DNA of 64,000 nt from Chromobotia macracanthus (lineage: Eukaryota; Chordata; Actinopteri; Cypriniformes; Botiidae), in the NCBI GenBank assembly GCA_036877525.1, contig JAZGTH010000002.1, positions 9,842,501 through 9,906,500 on the forward strand, written 5' to 3'. The notes under the pieces are model-generated. The model ran no database searches, was not told where the DNA came from, and saw only the letters and a program-made list of their open reading frames with translations. The translations under genes and the position numbers were made by a program. Shown here one piece after another: positions 34,901 through 45,363 of the stretch. The stretch's first letter is position 1. Each line of letters opens with the position of its first letter.

Positions 34901-37900
34901 GGAGAGGAATCTATACGACTCCAGGCTCATGAAGCAGCATCCATTACAAACAGCCCATTCTAATATAAAGCGCATGAATGGGATGAGACTGAAAGGCTGA
35001 CCCGCTGCACCTGTGATCAGCCACACAGAGCATATGATCTCCACCTGGGCAGGTACATACCGCCTCTGGCTTGCCGTCCTTGTCTATGTTCACCGGCTTG
35101 CTCCAGGTGCCTGCACCAGCCTGAAATACTGTACGTGCCTGCGGTTTCTGCCGTAAGCTGCTCTCCCAACCGTATATTCCCCTAATAGAACCCTACAGTT
35201 CCACAATGTACACATACACAAATGTTATACAAACACATACGCTGTCACCCTGGACACGCCGCCTACAGTGAAGTCATTAGTATCAGAGTCTCAGAGTAAA
35301 GATATAGAAAAGAAAAATTATCGGAAGAGGTTAGTGTGATGACATGTTGGTTTGTGTGTTTGTTTTGTCAGAAGAATGAACTGATCAGTCTTTTCAATCC
35401 TGTTAAAAAGACCAGCCATGCAGATCACCAGCATAACTTAGGTGGTGAATGTGGTTGATGGTTCTTTCATGATGCATGGTCATTCTGATGAAGCTGGTAT
35501 TCAAAGGAAGAGTTACTGGTTTAGCTAGTTAGGAATCCAAGGTGGGCACACCAGCACCCAAAATCCAACATATGCTGGATCCATATGTTGGATCCATAAT
35601 CCACCCCACATTTCAGCAGGGTGATCTAGGTATATTCACAGAACAGCCTTTGGCTTAAAAGATGTTTTTAGGATTTAACAGCTAAAACGGCTGTTAAAAT
35701 GGCCTCTGCCTAAAACAAATCTGAAAACAGTTTATTGTTGCTTCTCAACCACAGATATTTTCTAGTTAATATTACCTTCTGAAACGGGCTACTACTCCAG
35801 ATTACATCGTCATCTGCACCATCTTTCCTTAAATCCATTTCTGCAGAAAAATGACAATTTAAAACAATTTAAGTAGGAATGTTTAACCTCCTGGTATAAA
35901 TCTCTTGATCTTATGTGGGCCATTATAATCTACATAAAGAACATTGATACCAACAATTAACACTGACTTTTAGCACAGACACAGACACAGAGTATGTAAT
36001 TACAATACAAAGGTTCAACAGGTAGAGGCAAAGAGAGAGTTTAAGACCCACAAACGTTTGGCACCAGGAAAAGCGACTGAGATTGTAAAACATTACTTGA
36101 TAGCTGCTCTAGAATAATTCAAACTGGCCTTAAAGCGTTTCATTCACACCTCTCTGACTGGTCATCTTCTCCAGTAACACCACACACGGCTTCACTGTGT
36201 TTGAGTGTAGGACCATCTCTGGAAAACAGCACACTCATTAATCTAACCAGCCTCTGGTTTTAGTCTGACTGAATCTTACTGTCATGGATTTTAAATGTAA
36301 CTGCACTACAACAATAAATTGTAAGGTTGATTACAGTTGGGTAATTATTATTGTACTTAAACTTTAACTGACTAACACTTAATTCAGCCATAACAATTAA
36401 CTGGTGCAAAGTAATCCAAATGTAGTAATTCCTAACCTTAACATGAAGTTCTAACCAAATCTAGAATTAATAAAACATAAGCTTCATAGGGTTTAAAGGG
36501 GAAGGATTTGTAGCTTTACGCTTTGATAAAGTGTTTCCAAAACCATTCATCAAAGCCAGACATTTGACAATAGGCTAAAAGTCTAAGACACTTTGTAGCT
36601 TATTCTGAACCTTCCACTTCAAACATTAGGTTGTCAACACAACCAGCCAGTTCTTTATCATTTTTGGTGTGCAAACAACCAGCCATTGTTTTTTCATTTT
36701 TGTTGTGCAAACAACCAGCCAGTTCATCATCTTTTTTGTTGTGCAAACAACCAGCCAAGTTCTTTTTTCATTTTTGTTGTGCAACACACCCAGCCAGTTC
36801 ATCATCTTTTTTGTTGCGCAAACAAGCAGCCAGTTGTTCTTCTTTTTTGTGGTGCAAACAACCAGCCAGTTCTTAAAAAGAACAATTGAGCAAAGATGTG
36901 TTTAAACGTTGAGATCAGAATTTCTTCAGGAGTAATGAATACTGATTGTTTTAGACTCCCTGTCTTAAAACCCTGACAACCATCAATATAAAATATTTTA
37001 TGCAGACTTCGGCAAATGTAGTGATTCATTTATCTCATTGTAGCAGCTTGGGAACATCTTTTAAGCATGATTTTGTTTCCAAGTGGGCTGATAAAAACCT
37101 GTGCGCCCTAAATCCCAGATGTTATGTATTAATTCAACCTGACTGGTGCTTGTTATGAGGCATGTTAAATAGTTAGTTGGTTATTTGAAAAGACACCTGC
37201 TAACGTTGAATGTGACTTTCTTCATTGTGCCAGACTTTTTTGTTTATGCCAAAATAAAAACTGAACTGGCATTCAGGAGAACATAAGGCTGTTATTATCA
37301 TTGGTCAAAAAGCCACAGTAGCAGGTGGCCTGCAAAAGTCATGTCAGTAATTAAAATGAATGTGTATTATTGTATATATTCCTATATCATGCTTTTCTGC
37401 TACCATAATTGCATTATTTCATTCAACATACCGCCTACCCACCTATTTTTGATTGAAACATATTTTGCTTTAAGGGAGTATAACATGTTAGACAGATTGT
37501 ATTTTGCATGTTTCACATTCACTTTAGGTATGCAAACTATTTTCAGAGGCTAAACAAAATTGTTTCATGCACAATATGAATACTTTTGGTGCTGCGGCTC
37601 CGTAAATTGAATGCGCCTTAAAGTATCTGATTTTTGAGAAACACTGTTGTTTGAAATCGATATGCCTGTCATTGCTCTATCTTCAAAATAATGAACAAGC
37701 TATGCAACCAATGCAAAGCTTCAAAGATAGTGCAAATGCCCCCTATTGCTGATGAGAACGGTCTGTGATTGGGCCGGTCCACTTTGTTTTTTCTCCTATT
37801 TATTCAGCTGTGTCTTTTCAAAGAAAATATTCACAAAATTGTTTGTTTGGGTGTTGATTTCAATTTTCAACTGCACCGAAATCACTTACCGCACCTTTAA

Positions 37901-40900
37901 GGCAAACTCACCTGAAGTGCTGCTTGTGGCTTTTTTCATCCTCCCATTTCTAATGGGTGATATCTTGACTTCAGTGGCCTCTAGGGAGGAGTCATCGGTT
38001 GAATCCAGCTCTTTTGTGATATCTGTGTCACTTCCAGCTGAGCTATCATCCCAATAACAAGCATCACCACTGTCAACAGCCTGTGTGGGAATAGAACCAA
38101 TTCCAATATAATAAGAGCTATAAAATATCCAAGACAACACATATTCAAAAATGATTTCTAATACTCATTACATAATAAAATAGACCATCACAGCCTTCAA
38201 GGAACTGACACCTGACTATTCCCTAATGCCCCAATGTTTATCCTCATTTAACATTGTTTTGAAAAGCCTGTCTTCTTCTACTGTTTATCCTGTCCCTATC
38301 GTCAGAACTATTCTTACTTGAAAATGTAGCTTTGTAGACAAGGCTTGTTGGTTCTTAGGGCAAAATGTTAAATGCTCTCTCTGCAAGTCGCTTTGGATAA
38401 AAGTGTCTGCTAAACAAATAAATGCAAACGTAATATTTGTTCTTTATACCTGAGCAAAGATCTTCTGGGCTTCAAGAGATGGACCGGGCAAAGCCAAGAG
38501 ACTTAGAACAAGTCTTCTGAAGATGGATGTTGGTGGAAAAGTCTTTAGGGCATTAACCCAATATAGTTCCAGAGAAAGAGTTGAAGATGTATCTAACTTG
38601 TTTCCCATTTTCATATCATCATCATCCTCCTCCTCAACAAGCTGGTACTCCAGGAACTCATCTGTGAGTTTAGCAGAATCCTCAGATTTAGCACAGAGGC
38701 CAAATTGTACAGCGAGGTCAACTATACTCTTTCCTGTGACCTTTAACCTTCCTTCTGGGCTAAGGAGCTGTGACATGCTCCTTAGTATAGCATCGCTTAG
38801 AGGGAGACGCTCAGCAATGGAGGTAGTAAGTGTTTTGTAGAACGCTAAACACTCATTCTGAAATTCTTTGAGGGTGTCTGTTAGTTCCTCCTCGTGTGCA
38901 GAGGTGAAGTCCTCTACTGCCCCACCCAGACTGAGCTCACTAGCAGGAAGACAGTATGTTGAGTTCTCCAGGATGGCTGCATTTCGTTCCTTCAAGTAAC
39001 GTATGACTGCTTGAGGGCGAAGAAAGCTGGAGGCGTAGGATCGCAGCAGTCCACTTGCTTCTCGAAGAACCTGCTCAAGATCAGCACGAACAGAGCCTCT
39101 GCAACGCTGCAGGTGTTGCCCGAAAGCACGGAGTGGCCCAAAGGCATGATCCAGAAACATAAAGGTGGCCCTGATTTTAGGGTTCTCCAACTGGGAACAA
39201 ATATGCTTAACTTTATCATCGTTCTCATCACAGGAAGTAAAGTATGACAGCAAATCCATCCATATTCCAAGCATCCTTTGAAGAAGCACACAAAAATCCT
39301 CACAATTGCTTGTAAGGGAACAGCTGGGTTCATTTAGTCCATCAATGCCAGCAAACAGCATCTTGGCATTGTCATTACTGGTGGAATGAGTTGAGTAGTG
39401 TCCATAGATGTTTATAATAAGTTCCTGAACCTGACCGAAGTGTGCCATTAAGCCAGCATTACAGGCAGAATCTGGTAAGCTGTAAAGCCTGCCGAGATAA
39501 ATCATCTTTGGGTTGAGCTCCTGAACCTGCAAGGCAACGTTCTCTAAGGCTTGGTCATGATCATCAATGTAGAAAGCTACCAAGTTGCTAGTAGGAAGCT
39601 CAAACTTTTGCACAATGTTGAGTAAAGATCCTGATGCTGAAAGATCTGAATCTTCAGCCAAAGACTGAAAGACATCAAGGATACGGATGCAATACTTGGC
39701 TTGCTTTTCATCAAAATAACCCACAAGCACCACATGGCAGGAGGTCCTTTTTCCACTTTCTGCATCAAGTGGCACCTGCCCATACATATAAAGGCAGTAT
39801 GGGTTCAGCTTGCAGGCAGAAACAATGTCCTTTGGATACTGCAGTCCGAGGATATATCTTGCTGTCCGTTGGGAGACTGTATTGATCCTTGAGGGTAAAC
39901 CAGTGAGACAATGAGTTTGAATGAAGAGCAGCATGGTTTCGTTACATGAAATAGAGTCTTCAACCTGTCTTCTCTCAGATGAGTTTAAAGCGCCCATCTC
40001 ACGTTTTGTATGCTTTTTAGTCTGCTGGTGTCGTTTCAGATCAAAAAAACCTACGTGCACCATGATGCTGGTGTTACACAAAGTGCAGTAAGCGTAACTG
40101 TCCCCCAGATGGCTGGGCCTGACCCAGTTCATGGTTTGTTGCCAATGAGGATCATAAGTCACAACTCGCCTCTTTTCATTCAGTTCTGCATTCCTGTCAG
40201 GTTCAATTTTTGCTCTGACTGTATGAATTGAAAAACATGCTAGATCAGTGTTTTACAGTACAAATTTATGACTATTAATGCAAGAAAGATTTTAAACAAT
40301 ATAAGTTTGTCTATATTGAATAATTTGTCTATATCTATAAAAATCTATAAGACAATGTCCAGACTTCCTTCTAAAATAAACCACATTTACTTTTAGTAAA
40401 TAGGCAAGTAAATGCAAAGCTGAACTGGCAACAATGAAGACTCACCAGAATTATATGGATTTTTCCAGGATTTTGGAGATTTGACAGGCATATCTACAAG
40501 TGCAATATCTTGACCATTACGGGCTTCGATTGGGTCATACTTTTCCCCGTCATGCCTCTCATTGGCATAGAAAAATTTCCTGAACCACTTCAGAAAGGTG
40601 AAATTGGCTCTGAACTTTGCTTGGACTAGCTCCTGCACGGGTATTGACTAAAAGAGGCATCAGAAAACAACAGATTCAATGCACTGTAAAGAGCTCAACA
40701 GACAACACACACACACAGCATATAAAATTATAACTTCAAAGTATAGTGTGTAATTTCTATGTCACTGGTGGCACCAAACAGTATTGCAAAAAAAAAAGTT
40801 GCTCTCCCTTTCTCTATTTAGTTAGGTCTGTCATTTATTCATTTGTTCATTCATTCAGTAGTCCATTGTATGAGCCAATGTTGATTATGTAAGGGCACTC

Positions 40901-41373
40901 AAAAAAAAAATCAGCTTCCAAAAAATCACATCACCTTCAAAACATTTGCACAGTCAAACGTGCAGAGTTAATTGGATTACTAAAATAAAACAAGCCTGAC
41001 CTTCGTCACACCTGCTTTCTGGAAGGCTGCCCGTAGGAGACTGTAATTATGCAGGAAATCAGCCCTTCTGTGGGACTGAAACTTCACTTTGCTAATGTTG
41101 ATGGACCCTGGAAAGAGCCAGTCCATGAGCTGGCAAAAACATGCACCTGAAAGTATCAAAACAACACACATGAGATTAAAGCCACATCATCTCTCCATAT
41201 TCTGTGACTCACATACAAACAATAACTGTCCATAATTATTGGACAATACCTGAACAACACTGCTCCACTTGAGTAAATTCTGTCAGTAGTATTTCATTAA
41301 TCCAGGCCAAAACTTCATAGCGACTGCACTTGTCATGAGGGTTGTTAGGGTCCAGACTAACATTAGTAGCCAT
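28902..41373 (-). CDS. dnmt3b: DNA cytosine-5 methyltransferase 3B-type, CH + hAT-like + PWWP + ADD + catalytic fusion
   Basis: De novo DNA methyltransferase. 25 coding exons join in one frame, about 1,524 residues: 41250-41373, 41001-41146, 40446-40647, 38450-40218, 37912-38080, 36150-36218, 35776-35840, 35061-35192, 34335-34412, 34030-34179, 33481-33588, 33115-33244, 32740-32862, 32563-32607, 32314-32393, 32067-32179, 31779-31962, 31559-31643, 31232-31377, 31016-31106, 30318-30466, 30031-30116, 29840-29909, 29283-29401, 28902-29043. Order: EB1-type CH (about 13-117), zinc finger and hAT-like region (about 158-747), DNMT3-specific linker with WESSLRQKP, PWWP with SWWP at 937-940, cysteine-rich ADD (about 1089-1229), catalytic domain. 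Catalytic motifs are intact: SLFDGIATG, PCN with C1322, FENVV at 1367-1371, and the C-terminal GRSWSVPVIRHLFAPL. Exon 20 uses the inner donor so the join reads RKGLFEGTGR. Fish have several dnmt3b copies; from memory some carry an N-terminal CH domain. The paralogue is not assigned. Confidence 0.93.
35563..35593. repeat. perfect 12-bp inverted repeat in dnmt3b intron 7
   Basis: ATCCAACATATG (35563-35574) and CATATGTTGGAT (35582-35593) are exact complements across a 7-nt loop. Confidence 0.8.
36641..36870. repeat. 36-bp minisatellite in dnmt3b intron 5
   Basis: About six and a half copies of a 36-bp unit built on AACCAGCCAGTTC, a T-rich block and GTGCAAAC. Copies start at 36641, 36677, 36713, 36749 and near 36786, 36822 and 36858. 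It is open in all three plus-strand frames, which reflects the repeat and not coding. Confidence 0.9.
38378..38428 (+). mobile_element. SINE/LINE 3' tail fragment beside the hAT exon
   Basis: GCAAGTCGCTTTGGATAAAA followed by GTGTCTGCTAAACAAATAAA matches the 3' tail module of the SINEs at 13143 and 19135. No tRNA-like head was found upstream. It ends about 22 bp from the donor of the hAT-like exon. Confidence 0.7.
38450..40218 (-). other. hAT-transposase-derived exon of dnmt3b (exon 4)
   Basis: A single 1,769-nt exon encoding residues 158-747. It opens with a zinc finger, YAYCTLCN...LKRHQQTKKH (C202, C205, H221, H227), of the BED/TTF kind carried by hAT transposases. Next comes an RNase-H-like region (VVLVGYFDEKQA, LVAFYIDDHDQ). 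It ends with a hAT dimerisation-type block: tryptophan, FPPTSIFRRLVLSLLALPGP, then EAQKIFAQ. The acceptor (TTCATACAG, AG at 40219-40220) and donor (CAG/GTATAA, exon end 38450) give phases that fit both neighbours exactly. No frameshift or stop occurs in 1.77 kb, so the frame appears to be under selection. Catalytic acidic residues are not clearly kept. Confidence 0.85.
40446..41373 (-). other. EB1-derived CH domain exons of dnmt3b (exons 1-3)
   Basis: Three exons encode MATNVSLDPNNPHDKCSRYE, then WINEILL, DWLFPGSINISKVKFQ, HNYSLLRAAFQKAGV, IPVQELVQAKFRANF and EKYDPIEARNGQD. These line up residue by residue with the mapre1 CH domain in this window. Exon lengths are 124/146/202 nt against 121/146/211 nt in mapre1, with the same phases (1, 0, 1). 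The EB1 dimerisation domain and acidic tail are absent, because splicing passes directly into the hAT-like exon. Confidence 0.92.
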
Positions 41374-41999
41374 CTTATGCCTACATTAGTAAAACAACAT
41401 TTGGATTAAAATATACCAGCATGTGAGACAATAATTTGGACATAGTAACTCATCATTGTATTGTGAGAAAGGGGAACAAATGTATTACACTTCTGAGAAA
41501 AGGGAACAAGGTAGTCTGTAATACCACTAAATCAGCCTTTGAATCTGCCTTCTCACACAAATTATGTACAAAATATTGTCAATAAATGTATTTGGTTTGC
41601 AGTGCTGCACAGACCGATCGTCATATGACATTAAAGTACTCTGATGTCATAAGCCAACTGGTCTGCGTTCCGAGCTAAAACAGATGCAAATTTTTCCAAT
41701 CCATTTTGAGGTTTGTACACATTTATTTATTTCAATGCGTGCGACTGCACCGTATACGACCGATTGTCCAACTGGACGTAATGGATTCTAGTCAAATCTG
41801 TGTTCCCCATTTGATGATTATCAATGCATTTTTGTCAAAATGTATCTTTAACACTTTTTACTTGTTACATGAATTGTTATGGCATCCATTTATTTATATT
41901 GCTTAATAATGTAGCTTTGGGTAGCTTTTGGATATTTGTTTATGTACATATATAATTCTTGTTCTCTTTATTCTACCATATTATTGTTTCTCCTATTAC

Positions 42000-42340
42000 T
42001 TCGAAATGCTACAGTAAAAAGTTCTGGTTATTTGCTTGGTGAAGACAACCATAACCCCGCAGTGAAAGCTTCAACTCACCCTAAAGCACATTTGAGAAAT
42101 AAAGCCTCCAATGGGCCAGAAATGCAATGTCATTGAACTGCATTGTCAATATGTCAAATTCATGGGTTCACAACTTCAGAATGCTACAGTAAAAAGTTCT
42201 GGTTATTTGCATGGTGATAGACAAGGACACTGACTATAACCCTGCAGTGAAAGCTTCAACTCAGCCTATAGCACACCTGAGATATAATGCCTCCAAATGG
42301 GTTAACATTGCAATATCATTGAACTGTATTGTCACATAAA
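42000..42340. repeat. diverged tandem duplication, about 170 bp unit
   Basis: Copy 1 (about 42000-42173) and copy 2 (about 42174-42340) share TGCTACAGTAAAAAGTTCTG, GTTATTTGC, CAGTGAAAGCTTCAACTCA and the CATTGAACTG end, with small indels between. Located in the presumed 5' UTR intron of dnmt3b. Confidence 0.8.
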
Positions 42341-42808
42341 TTATTTGTCATTAGCACAATTAAATGTACAAAACTGGGCACTTAACTGCTTGTGAAGAGG
42401 CTCAGACTTACAATATCATAACAGGACACATACCCAGACAGATAAGTAACATGACTGTACGACAAATGACACAAGAGTTAAATGTAAGGTTACACATAAA
42501 GTGGAGGCATTGGGATAATAGAATAACTATAAAGAGATATTAAAGTGAAGGTATATTATAGGGTCCACAACTTATAAATGATATAAGTAAGTCCTGTACA
42601 TTAAAACCTTATATATCTATATTTTACAAATATAAATATGTATTTACATGATGATGCAGAAACCCTAGTGTAGGATATTGCCCTATAATGTATTGCACTT
42701 TAAAACAGGCAGGCTGTAGTAAATGTGCGAACTGTTGAAGATGAAGATGGCCTGAGAATTGTAAGGGGAGGGAGTGATGGGCGTTCCTCATAAGTTTAGT
42801 TTACTTAC

Positions 42809-43060
42809 TATGCTTATCGTTTCCCTATTCAATTTATATACACACACGCAACCCGGTTATTTACAAGAGCGCAAATAACATAAAAGCGACACGGTCCCTA
42901 AGTTAAGCACGAATAAGAAGCGGGCAATACGGAAGCGTTGCGTCTTTTAAGGTGGAACGGATAGCGTCAATAAGAAGCCGCGAATAAGAAACTGGATTCA
43001 GCCTCGTTGCCCAGTTCACGTAGAAAATCTCGCGGGGGTCTATTTCCCGCGAATGGTACA
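42809..43060 (-). promoter_or_regulatory. dnmt3b: probable dnmt3b promoter and 5' UTR exon
   Basis: CpG-rich patch holding TTTCCCGCGAA (43043-43053, an E2F-type word) and ATCTCGCGGG (43027-43036). On the minus strand a consensus donor GTAAGT follows position 42809. The ATG exon begins at 41380, only 7 nt before the start codon, so a non-coding exon must lie upstream. Another donor candidate lies near 43297. AATAAGAAGC-like words repeat three times in the patch. Confidence 0.4.
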
Positions 43061-44400
43061 TGCTTAAAATGAAGGGCTTCGTTTGAGGTGTTTAACCGGT
43101 GATAATCTGATCGAGAGCAGATAGCAGATAACGTGAGCATGAAATCTACGCGAATCTATTAAACGTGACATACGGCATAATAAACAACAAGCCTGCAGCA
43201 TGCATTTACAGCTGCAGCATTTGTTGTATTCGCAGGATGGCATTAACGCATTATGGTGTTTCATGAGTAGTTTACAATCTTGTCACTGAAACATACCTTT
43301 GTTGTCTTTCTAAACCATGTCCGAACCATTGGATTAACACTAACACAACGGAGTTGTTTTTGTTTCCTGCTTTATTTTTACTTTCATTTGCGTTAACCCA
43401 AACGTAATTATGGTAACATTCAGAAAAGCACAGGTGCGCTTGTTTGTTGTTAACTTTAAGCAAACACTTGTACGCAAAGAATGTATTCTCATTGTAATAA
43501 GACCGATTGCCTTTGTCAGTATGTCTTTGTGTCTTAGTAGCTGTGTGGTTGCCAACGTGTAGCAAAACCGTATCGGTTCATGTAACATACCACGAAATCT
43601 TGGAACAAGGGAGTCTTAACTATTGAATTTGTCATATCAAACATTTAAACATTACGAGTGTCCTACCTCTTTTGTACCTTGGTCCCGATACCTCGCTACA
43701 ACCCAGTCCAGAAGGTACTCCAATCTAACCCAGTGCCTTCCCCCAGCATAGGCTATGCATTTTGCTGGCAACGATTGGCCTGCAAAAAAAGGAGGTCCTA
43801 CAAGCTACTTATTATTTCACAAATGTATGCTGTAAAATATTCTATACGCTAAAATACATAAAAACGTGATTAGTGCCCCGGTGTTTTATTATCTGATAAT
43901 GAATGACATATCTGACACTAACACCGTGATCTGAATTTCATTGTGAAATATTACAGTAGCTATTACGATATTTTTTTCCTTTGTATTCATCAGTGGTAAC
44001 CCGTAATAACCAAATTCTGAGATTTTGATAACATTGGCGTCAGATTGTATGTAAACGTAATGCGTAACGATACGCAAAACAAAAACGATGGTGACGACCT
44101 TGGGGCGTTTTCCTCGTTACATTTTGTAATGGTTGGCGTTTTCCTTCTCGTATTAACTGTAAATAAATCCTGAATATAATATAATAACAAGTGCACATGT
44201 GCACGAAATATCATATTCCGTCGTTATCGATAAACGAGAAGCAGCAAGCACGCGCTTGTTAATATGTCGCCTGTATTTGAAATGTTGGCGGTATCGTATA
44301 AATATTGTATTTTTGCGTGTATATTTATATACAGTTTTCATTGTCTAAAAAATACTATCGCATATAGCCCACATTCCAGCGTTTGAGCAACTACACAATA
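43060..44400. other. intergenic, no supported gene
   Basis: Several overlapping short minus-strand frames (43064-43588, 43889-44341) without recognisable domains. No repeat boundary could be proved. Confidence 0.4.
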
Positions 44401-44420
44401 GAAAGCCAGTAAGTGACCCT

Positions 44421-44500
44421 AAAATGGCGGGCGGAACGCTATTCATTTTAAACGCACAGTCGCTCACTTCCTCTTAGGAAAACCGCGACCGCCATTTTGG
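44421..44500. promoter_or_regulatory. inverted pair of YY1-type sites
   Basis: AAAATGGCGG (44421-44430) and CCGCCATTTTGG (44489-44500) are facing copies of the YY1 core, with ETS-like CACTTCCTCT between them. Such an arrangement is typical of CpG promoters, but I see no transcript to attach it to. Confidence 0.4.
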
Positions 44501-45294
44501 AAAATCGTTCCTCATCGAACCTCTCGATATTGACCACGAAAGCTACTCTACTCATGTTTACGTTTCAGGCAGCGCAATCTCCCAAAATGTCGCTGGATTG
44601 TTGACACCACAGCATACGGGACTTCTGTTTTAATATTTTATATTCCAGTAACCCAGAATTGTACAAAGTAGAGTGGCCCAAAATCTCTACATTTTTTTCT
44701 TCTTCCCTCCTTGATTTTCAGTAAATAGATAAACCCATAATGTAAGCTAGATGGTTTCGCTGTCATGCTACTTTGCTAGAAATGTTCATATCACAAGCAA
44801 AAAGATTTGAATGCTGCATTTTGCCTACTAGAGGCAGTCACACAAAGCGCAGAGCCGCCATTTCCACTGTCACAACTTGCAACATGGAGGAGAAATTTGC
44901 AATTCTGCATTAGAGATGTTGTCTTTAGGTTTAGTAATGTAAAAGGTTTCGTAATTTTTTTAAAAACTTCCACGCCAAGTAGCCTTTCTACCACACAGAC
45001 CTGATAAATTTCTTCTTGTGTCATCAGTAAAGAAGCACAAGAGCTTTCGTAGAATGAATGTATCCTCCATTGTTTAACACAGTTACAAGGCAATGTTACA
45101 TTATCCTTTTTTATATATGAAAGTGACGTATTTGTCAAGGTATGGTGACCCATATTAGTGAATAGTGCCTGCAAGTCATAAACGCGCATATCCGGAGCAG
45201 TTGGCAGCTATCAATGCAGCAACTGGGGGAAGATACCTGGGGATCAACCTGCAACCTTTGGCTTTTAAGTCCGACTGTCTAACCACAACTGTCA

Positions 45295-45354
<60 letters not shown>
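45295..45354. repeat. (TG)n(TA)n microsatellite
   Basis: A TG run passing into a long TA run, directly abutting the left end of the Tc1-like element. Confidence 0.95.
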
Positions 45355-45359
<5 letters not shown>

Positions 45360-45363
45360 CACA

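Noticed and set aside
36631..36905. Open frames of about 80 codons in three plus-strand frames
   Set aside because: They are products of the 36-bp minisatellite, not a gene.
38523..39892. Plus-strand and other-frame ORFs over the dnmt3b hAT exon
   Set aside because: Shadows of the minus-strand coding exon, whose junction phases prove the frame.
43650..43800. Possible MITE with CCTACCTCTTTTG-like ends
   Set aside because: The inverted match between the ends is poor and no target duplication was found.
44791..45189. 132-codon minus-strand frame
   Set aside because: Considered as a transposase fragment, but no diagnostic motif, inverted repeat or target duplication could be shown.
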